Positions 24,105 to 33,234 of a stretch of 33,234 nucleotides of DNA are shown here, in pieces. Numbering within the stretch: position 1 is the first letter of the stretch; each line of letters starts with the position of its first letter. The stretch covers positions 1 through 33,234 of the forward strand of contig JAFXSS010000133.1 in the NCBI GenBank assembly GCA_017525455.1, read 5' to 3'. The position numbers and the translations under genes were made by a program. The stretch is from Paludibacteraceae bacterium. GTDB lineage: Bacteria > Bacteroidota > Bacteroidia > Bacteroidales > Paludibacteraceae. A model generated the notes under the pieces. The model did no database searches. It had not been told where the DNA came from and saw only the letters and a program-made list of their open reading frames with translations.

Positions 24105-24791
24105 TCAGTTACAATCGGAGAGGTGAATCTTGATCCCGTAACACAAATCGCCGGCATCACCCAAACCGGGAACGATATATTTCTTATCATTCAAGATAGG
24201 GTCTATCGCTGCGCACCATACGGTCACATCCGGGCTGTCATTGAGCGACTGACGCAGACAATCGATTGCCTGGGGCGTACCGATAGTGCAGCACAAATGC
24301 GTATGTTTCGGCTTGCCGTGACGAAGGAGCGCTAGATATCCCACCTCCATCGACATGCCGGTAGCTAACATCGGATCGGCTATAATCAGTGTTTTGCCTT
24401 CAATCGAAGGAGCAGCCATATATTCCGCTACAATCTCCAGTTCCTGCTTGCCGTCTACAACACGTCCTGCCCGGCGATAAGCCGACAGAAAAGCGTTCTC
24501 AGCGTGATCAAAGATGTTTAGAAACCCCTGATGTAGCGGCAGTCCGGCGCGAAGGATAGTAGCCAGCACAACCTGATCGGTAGGCAACTGAACGGTAGCT
24601 GTGCCCAGCGGAGTGGTCACATCTTTCGGGGCATAATTTAGAGCACGGCTCACCTCCACCGCCATTACTTCGCCTATGCGCTCAATGTTACGGCGGAAAC
24701 GCAACGGGTCCTGCTGGATGGTCACATCGCGAATCTCGCTCAGAAACTGATTGAGAATACTGTTGTTCTCGGATAAGTTGATGACTTGCAT
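24105..24791 (-). CDS. upp: Uracil phosphoribosyltransferase
   Basis: This 228-residue salvage enzyme makes UMP from uracil and PRPP. The PRPP-binding loop is IADPMLATGMSM, and the uracil-binding C-terminal segment is IVPGLGDAGDLCYG. Other supporting features are ILRAGLPLHQGFLNIFDHAENAFLSAYR and IGTPQAIDCL. It starts two bases after the preceding gene's stop. A bifunctional PyrR is unlikely because the uracil motif fits Upp. Confidence 0.95.
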   Translation of the reverse strand: MQVINLSENNSILNQFLSEIRDVTIQQDPLRFRRNIERIGEVMAVEVSRALNYAPKDVTTPLGTATVQLPTDQVVLATILRAGLPLHQGFLNIFDHAENAFLSAYRRAGRVVDGKQELEIVAEYMAAPSIEGKTLIIADPMLATGMSMEVGYLALLRHGKPKHTHLCCTIGTPQAIDCLRQSLNDSPDVTVWCAAIDPILNDKKYIVPGLGDAGDLCYGIKIHLSDCN

Positions 24792-24793
24792 AC

Positions 24794-25432
24794 TTACTTC
24801 TGCGACTTGACGTTCTTTACCTCAGCCTTGATAGCCTCACGTTTGTTCTTGAGCGAAGTCTCCAACTGCTTGATGTCAGCCTCTTTGTTGATAATCTCGT
24901 TACTGTACACCATCAGGTCGGTACGCATCTGCTGGAGTTGCATCGGGTGGTTGGCAAGTTGCGTCTGACGGTTGGTGGTAGCGTTGATTGCACCGTCCAA
25001 ACCGCGGCGCTGGTTCTGCAACTGGTCCAGAGCTTTCTCACGGGTCTCCTCGTTCAGCAAACTGGTGTTGTTGATGGCACGCAGCTGCTTGTCGGCATTC
25101 TCCTTGATCTTAGCCAGTTCGTCCAACTCCTTTTGCGACAATGTCTGCAGATTCTTAAACGAAGCCTCAGCCTTGTCAACATACGCCATCATCTGCTTTT
25201 GGAAGTCCTTCTCAGCCTTCAGCTGGCCTTGTACATCCTTCAGCTTCTTGGCATCATCCTTCATCAGTTTCTCCAGACGCTCAAGCTCAAGCAGGTACGA
25301 TTGACCCTGATACTGCGCACGCAGCGAGTCGAAGTTAAAATCCGTGATGTGGATGTTCAGCGGGGTAACATGTTGTGCCGACAGCGATACGCTCAGCATA
25401 GCAAACAGTGCTAAAAAGATTGATTTTTTCAT
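24794..25432 (-). CDS. Exported coiled-coil protein, OmpH/Skp-like in form
   Basis: This 212-residue protein starts with a signal peptide (MKKSIFLALFAMLSVSLSAQ), after which residues about 40-205 are almost continuous coiled coil rich in Lys, Glu, Gln and Leu. That form fits periplasmic chaperones such as OmpH/Skp, but I see no conserved motif that proves it. It is the first gene of the minus-strand operon with upp, vanZ and dprA and has a strong promoter at 25497-25528. Confidence 0.85.
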   Translation of the reverse strand: MKKSIFLALFAMLSVSLSAQHVTPLNIHITDFNFDSLRAQYQGQSYLLELERLEKLMKDDAKKLKDVQGQLKAEKDFQKQMMAYVDKAEASFKNLQTLSQKELDELAKIKENADKQLRAINNTSLLNEETREKALDQLQNQRRGLDGAINATTNRQTQLANHPMQLQQMRTDLMVYSNEIINKEADIKQLETSLKNKREAIKAEVKNVKSQK

Positions 25433-25496
25433 AATAATTGGTATTTAAAAGTATATTGATGTCGCAGGTTGAACGATATTTTTCGATTTGACGATG

Positions 25497-25528
25497 CAAA
25501 GATACAAAAAAATTTGGTAATTTGCAAA
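25497..25528 (-). promoter_or_regulatory. Bacteroidota promoter for the coiled-coil/upp operon
   Basis: On the minus strand TTTG (25528-25525), 20 bases, then TATCTTTG (25504-25497). It overlaps the plus-strand promoter at 25513-25544. Confidence 0.85.
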
Positions 25529-25544
25529 AAAAGTTGTAACTTTG
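25513..25544 (+). promoter_or_regulatory. Bacteroidota promoter for the exonuclease/Sua5 gene
   Basis: TTTG (25513-25516), 20 bases, then TAACTTTG (25537-25544). Transcription should start near 25551, supporting translation from the ATG at 25574 rather than the TTG at 25562. Confidence 0.85.
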
Positions 25545-25573
25545 TGTGCTTTTATTGAATTTTGTCAAATTTG

Positions 25574-26824
25574 ATGGAACACGCCAAGCAATTTTCGCAT
25601 CATATATCCAAGGATCTGGTCAACCTGATGCCTCTGGTTTCATTCGACGGCCAGACGATCATTGTTGACCGCCCTGAGCAGGTGGAGGAAGCTGTCTCAT
25701 ACCTGCGTGACTGTCCTGTATTGGGCATCGATACCGAGGCGCGTCCGTCGTTCACTCGGGGTACGCATTATCCTACCGCTCTGGTGCAGATTGCTACCGA
25801 GCAGCGCTGTTACCTGTTCCGGTTGAACAAGATTGGCATGCCGGCATCGCTGGCACGTATCTTCAGCAGCAAGCAGATTTGCAAAGTGGGTCTGGCGTTC
25901 AAGGATGATCTGAACGGCCTGCGCCGCCTGCACGACTTCAAACCGCAGAACTGTGTGGATCTGCAGTCTTTCGTATCCGGATACGGCATACTGGAACTGG
26001 GATTGCAAAAGATTTTCGCCATTGTCTTTGGCAAGAAGATCAGCAAGTCGCAGCAGCTCACCAATTGGGAGGCCGATACGCTCACGCCCGAGCAGGCACG
26101 TTACGCTGCCACCGATGCCTGGGCTACACTGCTCATCTATCAGGCACTGCAGGATTCGGCAGCCCTGCCCAAACGGGAGGTGGAACGGCTCAAGTCCGCC
26201 GAACGTCAGGCACAGGTGCAGCATCAGCTGGATATCAATATGCACAAAGATATCGACCGGGCTGTCGAGGTGCTGCGCAACGGCGGCGTCATCCTGTACC
26301 CGACTGATACGGTTTGGGGATTGGGTTGCGATGCTACCAACGACGAGGCGGTCGACAAACTCTTCCGCATCAAGCAGCGCGACAAGGGCAAATCCGTACT
26401 GGTACTGACGGACTCGCCCGACAGGATAGCCGACTATATACCCGATATACCCGAGGCGGCAGCCAATCTGCTGGTGGTGTCTGCACCTGAGGATGGTGTT
26501 GCACCCAAGCCGATCACGATCATCTATCCCAAGGCGCACAATGTATCCAAAGGCATCACGGCCGAGGATGGCAGCCTGGGCATACGAGTGACCTATGAGC
26601 GGTTCTCCAATATGCTCTGCCGCCAACTGGGCAAACCGCTGGTATCCACATCGGCTAACTTTGCCGGACGCCCCACACCCAAAGCGTTCTGCGAGATCGA
26701 CTGCAAACTGCTGGCCGCTGTGGACTATGTCTGCCACTCGCGGCGAGGTGAGAACAAACCCGCCCAACCCAGCAGTATAATCAAGGTCGGTGCTGACAAT
26801 ACCGTAACCGTCATCCGCCCGTAA
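25574..26824 (+). CDS. Fusion of 3'-5' exonuclease and Sua5/YrdC threonylcarbamoyl-AMP synthase
   Basis: This 416-residue protein joins two normally separate proteins. Residues about 30-205 are a DEDD-type 3'-5' exonuclease domain with Asp53/Glu55 in GIDTEARPSF, a KDDL segment and the YAATDAWATLLIY motif. After a charged linker, residues about 223-416 are a Sua5/YciO/YrdC domain that makes threonylcarbamoyl-AMP for the t6A37 modification of tRNA; its motifs are LYPTDTVWGLGCDAT, KQRDKGK and VSTSANFAG. The frame is continuous across the junction. An in-frame ATG at 26240 marks where a free-standing Sua5 would begin and could give a second product. I chose the ATG at 25574 because of promoter distance. 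Confidence 0.88.
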   Translation: MEHAKQFSHHISKDLVNLMPLVSFDGQTIIVDRPEQVEEAVSYLRDCPVLGIDTEARPSFTRGTHYPTALVQIATEQRCYLFRLNKIGMPASLARIFSSKQICKVGLAFKDDLNGLRRLHDFKPQNCVDLQSFVSGYGILELGLQKIFAIVFGKKISKSQQLTNWEADTLTPEQARYAATDAWATLLIYQALQDSAALPKREVERLKSAERQAQVQHQLDINMHKDIDRAVEVLRNGGVILYPTDTVWGLGCDATNDEAVDKLFRIKQRDKGKSVLVLTDSPDRIADYIPDIPEAAANLLVVSAPEDGVAPKPITIIYPKAHNVSKGITAEDGSLGIRVTYERFSNMLCRQLGKPLVSTSANFAGRPTPKAFCEIDCKLLAAVDYVCHSRRGENKPAQPSSIIKVGADNTVTVIRP

Positions 26825-26854
26825 ATCACAAATCTACCAATAGTAAATCTATTC

Positions 26855-28126
26855 ATGTCGCAACGTCGCAAACTACAATTAGGATACATAGCTGTCGACT
26901 TTCTGACCGCGGAACTGGTATGGCTGATCTTCCTGCTCTTCCGCTGGCTGGTGTACGAGGGAAAAGTGTTCGGGGTAAATACAGTGCTTATTCCCGCTTT
27001 CGGTTTTTATCTGCCGCTCATATTGTATCCTATAGGTTGTCTGATTATCCACTACCTGTCGGGCTACTACCTGCGCGTCCAGCGCAAGCGCCTGACGCAT
27101 GAGTTGCTCACCACCTTCATATCATCGATAGTTATTGCACTCAGTGCATTCTTTATCATCATTATCGATGATCAGGTGGAGGACTACCATCGCTACGTCA
27201 TATCGCTGGCTGTGCTTTGGCTGTTGCAGTTCAGCATCAGTTACATCTTCCGTCTGCTGCTTACGCTGCTCATCAGGCGTCACGCCGCTGCTCCGGCTAC
27301 ATTCACCGTCCATACCGAGCAGCAGGTAGCTGACATCAAGCCCAACAAAGGCGACCGCGTGATCATCGACCTGCAACCCTCGCTCGACGAGAATACACTG
27401 TACCGCATCATCCAACGCATCTATCCGCTGGATGTGGAGATCGCCGTTGTACCCAAGCTCTACGACATGCTCACCGGTGCCGCCAAGATTCCCGAACTCG
27501 ACAGCAACCCGCTGGTGCTGATCACCGAGCATAAGATGACGGATTCCGAACTGTGCATCAAGCGTGCCTTCGACATCGTGGCTTCGCTGCTCACGATGAT
27601 CTTACTTTCGCCGGTGTACATCCTGCTGTGGATTTTAGCCTACAGTTCGTCGAAGGGACCGGCATTCTATAGCCAGCAACGTATAGGACTGCACGGCAAG
27701 CCGTTCAATATCTATAAGTTCCGTACCATGGTTCAGTATGCCGAGGACGATGTGCCGCAACTCTCGGCCGACGACGACCCGCGTGTCACGCGCGTAGGGC
27801 ATTTCATGCGCAAGTACCGTCTCGACGAACTGCCGCAGATGTGGAACATTCTCCGGGGTGATATGTCCATTGTCGGACCGCGGCCCGAGCGGGAGTTCTT
27901 CATCCGTCAGATTGTCAAGCAGGCACCGTACTACTGCCTGCTGTACAAGATTCGTCCGGGCATGACCAGCTGGGGACCGATACGCGTCGGATATACCGAT
28001 ACTCTGCAGAAGATGATCGACCGACTGAACTACGACATCGTATATATGGAGAACATGTCACTCCGACTGGATATCAAGATCCTGTTCTACACCATCGGCG
28101 TCATTGTCGACGGCAAAGGCAAGTAA
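26855..28126 (+). CDS. Polyprenyl-phosphate sugar-phosphate transferase (bacterial sugar transferase)
   Basis: This 423-residue membrane enzyme starts surface-glycan synthesis by moving a sugar phosphate onto undecaprenyl phosphate. The N-terminal half has about four hydrophobic segments (residues about 12-150). The C-terminal domain begins at about residue 230 with [18 protein letters not shown] and holds the family motifs [33 protein letters not shown]-like [20 protein letters not shown] and VGPRPERE. The sugar is not predictable. It follows the exonuclease/Sua5 gene by 30 bases. Confidence 0.9.
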   Translation: MSQRRKLQLGYIAVDFLTAELVWLIFLLFRWLVYEGKVFGVNTVLIPAFGFYLPLILYPIGCLIIHYLSGYYLRVQRKRLTHELLTTFISSIVIALSAFFIIIIDDQVEDYHRYVISLAVLWLLQFSISYIFRLLLTLLIRRHAAAPATFTVHTEQQVADIKPNKGDRVIIDLQPSLDENTLYRIIQRIYPLDVEIAVVPKLYDMLTGAAKIPELDSNPLVLITEHKMTDSELCIKRAFDIVASLLTMILLSPVYILLWILAYSSSKGPAFYSQQRIGLHGKPFNIYKFRTMVQYAEDDVPQLSADDDPRVTRVGHFMRKYRLDELPQMWNILRGDMSIVGPRPEREFFIRQIVKQAPYYCLLYKIRPGMTSWGPIRVGYTDTLQKMIDRLNYDIVYMENMSLRLDIKILFYTIGVIVDGKGK

Positions 28127-28165
28127 CACCCATGTCACAGTAACAACCTGACTACTTATAGCAAA

Positions 28166-28375
28166 ATGGAAAACAACATGACATACGACCAAGCCATCAA
28201 GCGCGTGGAAGAGATTGTGCACGAACTGGAGCAGACCGAGGCTCTGTCCGTCAGCGCCTACAAGCAAAAAGCCGAAGAAGCCCGACAACTCCTGCGGTTC
28301 TGCGAATCACAACTGCGTGATATGGAAAATGCCCTAACCGACATCAACCCATCGGATCAACATCGGGTTGGATAA
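28166..28375 (+). CDS. xseB: Exodeoxyribonuclease VII small subunit
   Basis: This 69-residue protein is two helices with the family pattern MTYDQAIKRVEEIVHELEQ followed by AEEARQLLRFCESQLRDMENAL. It is the small subunit of exonuclease VII, which degrades single-stranded DNA. The large subunit gene xseA is not in the window. An internal Met at codon 5 is a possible alternative start. Its last 32 bases overlap the end of priA on the opposite strand. Confidence 0.82.
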   Translation: MENNMTYDQAIKRVEEIVHELEQTEALSVSAYKQKAEEARQLLRFCESQLRDMENALTDINPSDQHRVG

Positions 28376-30608
28376 TCGTGCCCTTGCAATTAGGCAGCGT
28401 ACGGATGTACGCGATGGATTGCATAACTATCTTTTTAGCCTGAGCAAACGAAGCATTGACCTCTATGCGCAAGCGGATGGTGCGAAGATGCATGTTCTGC
28501 ACACGGGCTATGGGCGGCACTATCACAGCCGAACATCTTACTCCGAAAGCCGCATGCAGGCGCTCGTACAGTTCGCGCGATGCGGTGTCCAGGCGCGAAT
28601 AGTCACGATGCTTGAGCGTAAGCACAATCAGCCGGTAGAACGGCGGGAAACGGAACGCACGGCGTTCCTTCAACTGCGCGGCATAGAATCCCTGATAATC
28701 ATGATTTTGCAGATATACGTACAACGGGTTATCCGGCTGGAACGTCTGTACCACCACCTCGCCACGGCTGCCTGTTCGACCGGCGCGGCCGGCCACCTGT
28801 TCCAGCATCTGGAAAGCACGCTCGTAACTGCGAAAATCCGGCGATTGCATCATGCTGTCGGCATTCAGTACGGCTACGAGTGACACATCGTTGAAGTGCA
28901 GACCTTTGGTTACCATCTGCGTACCTATCAGTATGTCCACCTCATGACGGGCAAAAGCATTGATCAGTCGCTGATGACTGTTCTTATTACGCGTAGTATC
29001 AAGGTCCATGCGCGCTACGCGTGCGTCGGGAAACAGCCGGGCTACCTCATCCTCAATCTTCTCCGTCCCCATACCGTAATCCCGCCATTCACCGCTGCAT
29101 GACGGACAGGCAGCAGGTGCGCTGATGCTGTAGCCGCAATAGTGGCACACGAGGGAGTTGGTGCGCTTGTGGTACGTCAGACTCACATCGCAGTTGCAGC
29201 ACTTGGGCACATAACCGCACTTGCGGCAGGATATGTACGGTGCGTAACCGCGCCGGTTCTGGAAGATGATAATCTGCTTGCCATGAGCCAGTTGCTCACG
29301 TATCCTGTCCACCAGCGGATCGGCAAAATGTTCGTACATCTCCTTGCGATGATACTGCCTCTTGAGGTCCACCATCGTTATCTCGGGCATACTCAGTCCG
29401 GCATAACGTTCGGTCATCTCCACGAGCCGGTACTTGCCGGCCATGGCGTTATAGTACGTCTCTATAGCCGGAGTGGCTGTGCCCATCAGCACCTGTGCGC
29501 CGGCATCACGCGCCATCATCAGCGCTACGGAGCGGGCATGATAACGCGGTGCGGGATCCTGCTGCTTGTAGGAGGTGTCGTGCTCCTCATCCACTATCAC
29601 CAGCCCCAGATTGGTAAACGGCAGAAACACTCCCGAACGGGCACTGAGCAGCACTTTGGGCTGGGGCGATTGCAACATATCGCGGTAAATCTCCACACGT
29701 TCCATATCGCTGAATCGTGAGTGATAGACGCCCAACCGATTGCCGAACACGCGCTTCAGCCGGTCAGTCAATTGGGTGGTCAGTGCTATCTCTGGCACCA
29801 GATACAGTACTTGTTTGCCCTGAGCGAGCATCTCGCGGATCAGATGCATATACACCTCGGTCTTGCCGCTGGAGGTCACGCCGTGCAACAGACAAACCTT
29901 GCCTTCGGCCATTCCTGTATGTATCTCATCCACAGCACGTTGCTGCTGCTCCGTGAGCGGATGAGCAGGCTCTACATCGGCGTCGTACGAGGGTATACGG
30001 CTTACCACCTCGTGCGCTGCGCATAGTATCTGTTTCTCTATCAGCGTACGCAGCACGGCTGTCGATTCGCCGGAGAACTCGATGAGCTGACGTTGCTCTA
30101 CCGGATGAGGTGCGCCATCGAAAGCATCGGATAATTCCAGGAAATATTCAAGCAGCCGTTTCTGCTTCGGTGCACGGCGCAGCGAGTCTAACACAGGCTG
30201 CAGCATCTCCACATCCGTGTACTGCGGATGCAGGGATACATATACTTCAGTACGTGCCGTGTAATCGTTGTCGAGCATTCGCGCAGGCAGCGCGGCTGTC
30301 ATCACCTCGCCCAAGGTGCACAGGTAATAATCGGCCATCCAGCGCCACAGGCTCAGTTGCGAGGGCAGAACGACTGGTCGTTCGTCCAGCACCTCGATAA
30401 TATCGCGTAAGGTTAGGTTCGACGGTGTCAACGGCGAATTGCCGGCATCAACCTCTGTATGAATGCGGTACACCAGTCCGGTTATCGTCTTGCGGGCCAA
30501 TGGCACCAACACACGCATGCCCACCTCGGGGCATGACATGCCGTCAGGAATACGATAGGTGTAGGTATCCGCTATGGCCAGAGGCAGGATGACGTCAATG
30601 TTCGTCAT
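28344..30608 (-). CDS. priA: Primosomal helicase PriA
   Basis: This 754-residue replication-restart helicase reloads the replisome at stalled forks. It has an N-terminal DNA-binding region, the Walker A motif [14 protein letters not shown], the DEEH Walker B motif, and a zinc-binding insert with paired cysteines ([13 protein letters not shown] and [17 protein letters not shown]). Helicase motifs [11 protein letters not shown] and [10 protein letters not shown] follow. Length is normal to slightly short for the family. Its start overlaps the tdk end by 14 bases, and its C-terminus overlaps xseB. Confidence 0.95.
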   Translation of the reverse strand: MTNIDVILPLAIADTYTYRIPDGMSCPEVGMRVLVPLARKTITGLVYRIHTEVDAGNSPLTPSNLTLRDIIEVLDERPVVLPSQLSLWRWMADYYLCTLGEVMTAALPARMLDNDYTARTEVYVSLHPQYTDVEMLQPVLDSLRRAPKQKRLLEYFLELSDAFDGAPHPVEQRQLIEFSGESTAVLRTLIEKQILCAAHEVVSRIPSYDADVEPAHPLTEQQQRAVDEIHTGMAEGKVCLLHGVTSSGKTEVYMHLIREMLAQGKQVLYLVPEIALTTQLTDRLKRVFGNRLGVYHSRFSDMERVEIYRDMLQSPQPKVLLSARSGVFLPFTNLGLVIVDEEHDTSYKQQDPAPRYHARSVALMMARDAGAQVLMGTATPAIETYYNAMAGKYRLVEMTERYAGLSMPEITMVDLKRQYHRKEMYEHFADPLVDRIREQLAHGKQIIIFQNRRGYAPYISCRKCGYVPKCCNCDVSLTYHKRTNSLVCHYCGYSISAPAACPSCSGEWRDYGMGTEKIEDEVARLFPDARVARMDLDTTRNKNSHQRLINAFARHEVDILIGTQMVTKGLHFNDVSLVAVLNADSMMQSPDFRSYERAFQMLEQVAGRAGRTGSRGEVVVQTFQPDNPLYVYLQNHDYQGFYAAQLKERRAFRFPPFYRLIVLTLKHRDYSRLDTASRELYERLHAAFGVRCSAVIVPPIARVQNMHLRTIRLRIEVNASFAQAKKIVMQSIAYIRTLPNCKGTIIQPDVDPMG

Positions 30609-31185
30609 TGGCTATGGCTTGCTCGTAGCAGTGGCGGCAGAGCGGTTCGTAGCTGTCGGTCTCACCCAGCAGCACACGTTTCTCGTTGGCTACCAGACGG
30701 TGACTGACATATGCCAGGTCGCCGCAGCGCACACAGATAGCATGGGTCTTGTAAACATCCTCGGCTATCGCCATCAGGGCAGGCATCGGACCGAAAGGCA
30801 CACCCTTGAAATCCATGTCCAGACCTGCGCAGATAACGCGTATACCACGTTTGGCAAGCTCGCTGCAGACCTCCACGATGCCCATGTCGAAGAACTGCGC
30901 CTCGTCTATTCCTACTACATCGATATCATTGGCCAGTAGCAGAATAGTCTGGCTGGACTCGACAGGTGTGGACTGAATGACATTGTGGTCATGCGAAACC
31001 ACATCCTGCTCGCTGTAGCGCACATCAATAGCGGGCTTGAAGATTTCTACACGCAACTTGGCAAACTGTGCACGTTTCATTCTCCGGATGAGTTCTTCGG
31101 TCTTACCGGAAAACATACTGCCGCATACGACCTCGATACTACCGCGTCGCAAGGCAGGTCCTTTAGTGTCTCGTTCGTTGAACAT
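30595..31185 (-). CDS. tdk: Thymidine kinase
   Basis: This 196-residue type II thymidine kinase phosphorylates thymidine in the salvage pathway. The P-loop is [11 protein letters not shown], the DEAQFF segment is the Walker B-like motif, and the zinc-binding region has [13 protein letters not shown] and CRHCYEQA. It overlaps priA by 14 bases and lies 13 bases downstream of recJ, so the three form one operon. Confidence 0.95.
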   Translation of the reverse strand: MFNERDTKGPALRRGSIEVVCGSMFSGKTEELIRRMKRAQFAKLRVEIFKPAIDVRYSEQDVVSHDHNVIQSTPVESSQTILLLANDIDVVGIDEAQFFDMGIVEVCSELAKRGIRVICAGLDMDFKGVPFGPMPALMAIAEDVYKTHAICVRCGDLAYVSHRLVANEKRVLLGETDSYEPLCRHCYEQAIANDEH

Positions 31186-31198
31186 ATACTCTGAATGA

Positions 31199-32932
31199 TT
31201 ATTGATTCACAGGCTCGGTGGGCACTATATCATCCACCTTCATCTGCAGCGATGTCACGCCATTGTATGTATTTTCCTCCAAGCTGTAGCACACATCTAC
31301 AGCATTGCCGTTCTGTATATACATAGCCATATCTCCCTTGCCGAAAGCTATACCGTTCACTGCCACATTGCGGTCGGTCAGGTCGAGTTTAAGATGCTCA
31401 CCCTGCTTACCCACTCGCTTGGTGTAGCGGTTGTTGATCAGCCCACGTGTCACAAACCGCGGATGCGGATTATCCGGTCCAAACGGCTCCAGATGTCGAA
31501 GCACATTGTAGAACTGCCGGTCGATATCCTGCAGCGACAGTTCAGCCTCCACACGTATGGCCGGTATCAACTGCTCCGGCGTGATATGTGCAGCCACATA
31601 TGCCTCAAACCGGCGTTTGAACTCCGGCAGGTTAGCGGGCAACATAGTCAGTCCGGCTGCATACGGATGGCCACCGAAGTTTGTAAGCAGGTCACCGCAG
31701 GCTTCGATAGCCGAATATACATCGAACCCTCCCGGACTGCGGGCCGAACCGGACACTTTGCCGTCGTCAGTATCTGCCAACACGATGGTCGGACGGAAAT
31801 AACTCTCTGTCAGCCGGGAGGCTACTATACCCAGCACACCGCGGTTCCATTCAGGACCGTAGGCTACATTGGTATGTTTGCTCGGGTGCTCGGGATCAGC
31901 CTCCAGTTGCTGCAAGGCTTCTTGTGTGATGGTCTCATCTTTCTCCCGGCGCTCGTTGTTCACGTTCTCGATGGTCTGCGCAATTTCCGTTGCCATCGTA
32001 GCATCATTGCTTATCAGCAGATCGACGGCCGCACGCCCAGAACGGATTCGTCCGCAGGCATTCAGACGCGGAGCGATACGGAACCCCAGGTCGGATATAT
32101 TCACCTGCTTGCCCTCCAGATCTGCCACTTTCAGCAGCGCCTGCAATCCTACTGACGGGTGCAGGTTGATCTGCCAGATGCCGAAGTACGCCAGCACGCG
32201 GTTCTCACCGGTCAGCGATACTATATCCGCTGCTATCGACATAGCCAGCAGTTCCAGCAGCGGGGTGAACGTAGCATCAAACGGCATGCCGTGCGTCTGC
32301 GCATAAGCCTGCGCCAACTTGAATCCTACACCGCAGCCCGATAGTTCCTTGAACGGATACGGGTCAGCAGCCTGCTTGCTGTCCAGCACGGCCACAGCCT
32401 CGGGATGTTCGTCATCGGGCATGTGATGGTCGCAGATGATAAAGTCTATACCGCGCTTGCGCGCATACTCCACTTTGTCGGCAGACTTGATGCCGCAGTC
32501 CAAAGCTATGATCAGCGTGCATCCCTGCTCCTGGGCATAATCCACTCCACGGAACGATATGCCGTATCCCTCGGTGTAACGGTCGGGAATATAATAGTCG
32601 ATGTTCGTATAGAAGGTGCTCAGGAACCGATACATCAGCGCCACAGCCGTGGTGCCGTCCACATCATAATCTCCGTATATCAGTATCTTCTCGCCGTTAT
32701 CCACGGCTTGCGACAAACGTTGCTCTGCCTCTCGCATGCCCATCATCAGCATGGGGTCATGCAACTGTTCAAGCGACGGGTGCACAAACGCGGATGCCTG
32801 CTCACGCGTCGTGATACCACGACGTACCAACAACGCCGTCGCTATAGGACTGATGTGCAACTCCTGCGCCAATCGGTCGCGTAGAGCCGCCTGATCATCA
32901 GTCAAAGTCTGTATCTTCCACAAATATTTCAC
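31199..32932 (-). CDS. recJ: Single-stranded-DNA-specific exonuclease RecJ
   Basis: This 577-residue DHH-family 5'-3' exonuclease acts in mismatch, base excision and recombination repair. Metal-binding motifs include [45 protein letters not shown] and the [12 protein letters not shown] segment. The DHHA1 region has [20 protein letters not shown] and [12 protein letters not shown]. Length is typical. It is upstream of tdk and priA in the same operon. Confidence 0.95.
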   Translation of the reverse strand: MKYLWKIQTLTDDQAALRDRLAQELHISPIATALLVRRGITTREQASAFVHPSLEQLHDPMLMMGMREAEQRLSQAVDNGEKILIYGDYDVDGTTAVALMYRFLSTFYTNIDYYIPDRYTEGYGISFRGVDYAQEQGCTLIIALDCGIKSADKVEYARKRGIDFIICDHHMPDDEHPEAVAVLDSKQAADPYPFKELSGCGVGFKLAQAYAQTHGMPFDATFTPLLELLAMSIAADIVSLTGENRVLAYFGIWQINLHPSVGLQALLKVADLEGKQVNISDLGFRIAPRLNACGRIRSGRAAVDLLISNDATMATEIAQTIENVNNERREKDETITQEALQQLEADPEHPSKHTNVAYGPEWNRGVLGIVASRLTESYFRPTIVLADTDDGKVSGSARSPGGFDVYSAIEACGDLLTNFGGHPYAAGLTMLPANLPEFKRRFEAYVAAHITPEQLIPAIRVEAELSLQDIDRQFYNVLRHLEPFGPDNPHPRFVTRGLINNRYTKRVGKQGEHLKLDLTDRNVAVNGIAFGKGDMAMYIQNGNAVDVCYSLEENTYNGVTSLQMKVDDIVPTEPVNQ

Positions 32933-33003
32933 TTCTATTCCTTATCTTCGTTTATCTCTTCCCCATAACCCTTCACGGGGACCCCAAAGAAACCACAGCG
33001 TCC

Positions 33004-33234
33004 TTATTCCATCCTCACCATCTTCCTGTCGGTATCTCGCCACAGAGGCAATGCTTCGCGATAATGCTTGAGCACGGGCATCGACAGGTCGGCTATGCGC
33101 GTGCCCTGTTCGTTGTCGGCGAACCCGAGCAGTTCTTTCAGTCTTGTGTCATACGCTACGGAGTGACCGTTGTAATGCCAGCCGGCACCGTCGTCCCCCA
33201 CCAGGTTAGCTGCCACTATGTAACACTGGTTCTC
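33004..33234 (-). CDS. C-terminal part of a nitrilase-family amidase (YafV/Nit2-like)
   Basis: The last 76 codons of this gene lie in the window and the frame is open to the right edge; the GTG at 33216 is internal rather than a start. The sequence ENQCYIVAANLVGDDG, then GWHYNGHSVAYD, matches the nitrilase/omega-amidase region that follows the catalytic cysteine, and it ends with a segment rich in aromatic and charged residues (REALPLWRDTDRKMVR). The catalytic Cys is beyond the window. YafV-type enzymes hydrolyse 2-oxosuccinamate or similar amides, but the substrate here is not shown. It is probably the first known member of the recJ-tdk-priA operon. Confidence 0.75.
   Translation of the reverse strand, partial: ENQCYIVAANLVGDDGAGWHYNGHSVAYDTRLKELLGFADNEQGTRIADLSMPVLKHYREALPLWRDTDRKMVRME

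Noticed and set aside
25562-25573. TTG start for the exonuclease/Sua5 gene
   Set aside because: It would leave a leader of only about 10 bases from the predicted start site; the ATG 12 bases later fits better.
25697-26767. A 356-codon minus-strand frame opposite the exonuclease/Sua5 gene
   Set aside because: It is a shadow frame; the plus-strand frame has a promoter and conserved catalytic motifs in both domains.
32950-32995. CCCC/GGGG-rich segment between recJ and the nitrilase gene as another palindromic element
   Set aside because: It shares base composition with the dapB elements but lacks the CTCAA loop and the paired 7-base stem, so I cannot support membership.

Overview
The window looks like chromosomal DNA of a Bacteroidota bacterium, most likely order Bacteroidales; I cannot name a genus. 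Six clear promoters all fit the Bacteroidota vegetative pattern TTTG or TTG, then exactly 20 bases, then TAnnTTTG, and start codons lack purine-rich ribosome sites. The gene families also fit: a long-form signal peptidase I, a short RsmI, a topoisomerase IV A subunit, FKBP lipoproteins and an OmpA/PD40/TPR envelope protein. I saw no rRNA, tRNA, CRISPR array or complete insertion sequence.

Layout: (1) positions 1-49, minus strand, the first 16 codons of a gene (probably RhuM-like) leaving the left edge. (2) A plus-strand block at 418-15753: SulP transporter, dapB, lepB, a WbqC-family protein, a branched-chain aminotransferase, a POT peptide transporter, a proline/glutamate-rich coiled-coil protein, rsmI, a flippase, riboflavin synthase, two FKBP isomerases, a second flippase and truA. 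It ends at a bidirectional terminator (15850-15874). (3) A minus-strand block at 25432-15873, read right to left as two transcription units: secreted coiled-coil protein, upp, vanZ, dprA; then a new promoter and a 55-residue membrane protein, parC, a secreted esterase and an OmpA/PD40 protein. (4) A plus-strand block at 25574-28375: a fused 3'-5' exonuclease/Sua5 protein, a sugar transferase and xseB. (5) A minus-strand block from the right edge to 28344: nitrilase-family C-terminus, recJ, tdk and priA.

Most genes are core housekeeping: DNA replication and repair (parC, dprA, priA, recJ, xseB), nucleotide salvage (upp, tdk), translation and RNA modification (truA, rsmI, Sua5 domain), lysine/cell-wall precursor and branched-chain amino acid metabolism (dapB, ilvE), and envelope or surface-glycan work (lepB, two flippases, sugar transferase, FKBP lipoprotein, OmpA/PD40 protein).

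The unusual content is mostly repeats and structure. dapB carries two in-frame copies of a small palindromic element, read in the same frame and showing compensatory stem changes. A roughly 130-base inverted repeat that folds as a flush cloverleaf abuts the dapB promoter. Several intercistronic spacers are made almost wholly of 7- or 8-base tandem repeats that run from one gene's stop to the next gene's start. Two divergent promoters physically overlap at 25497-25544.
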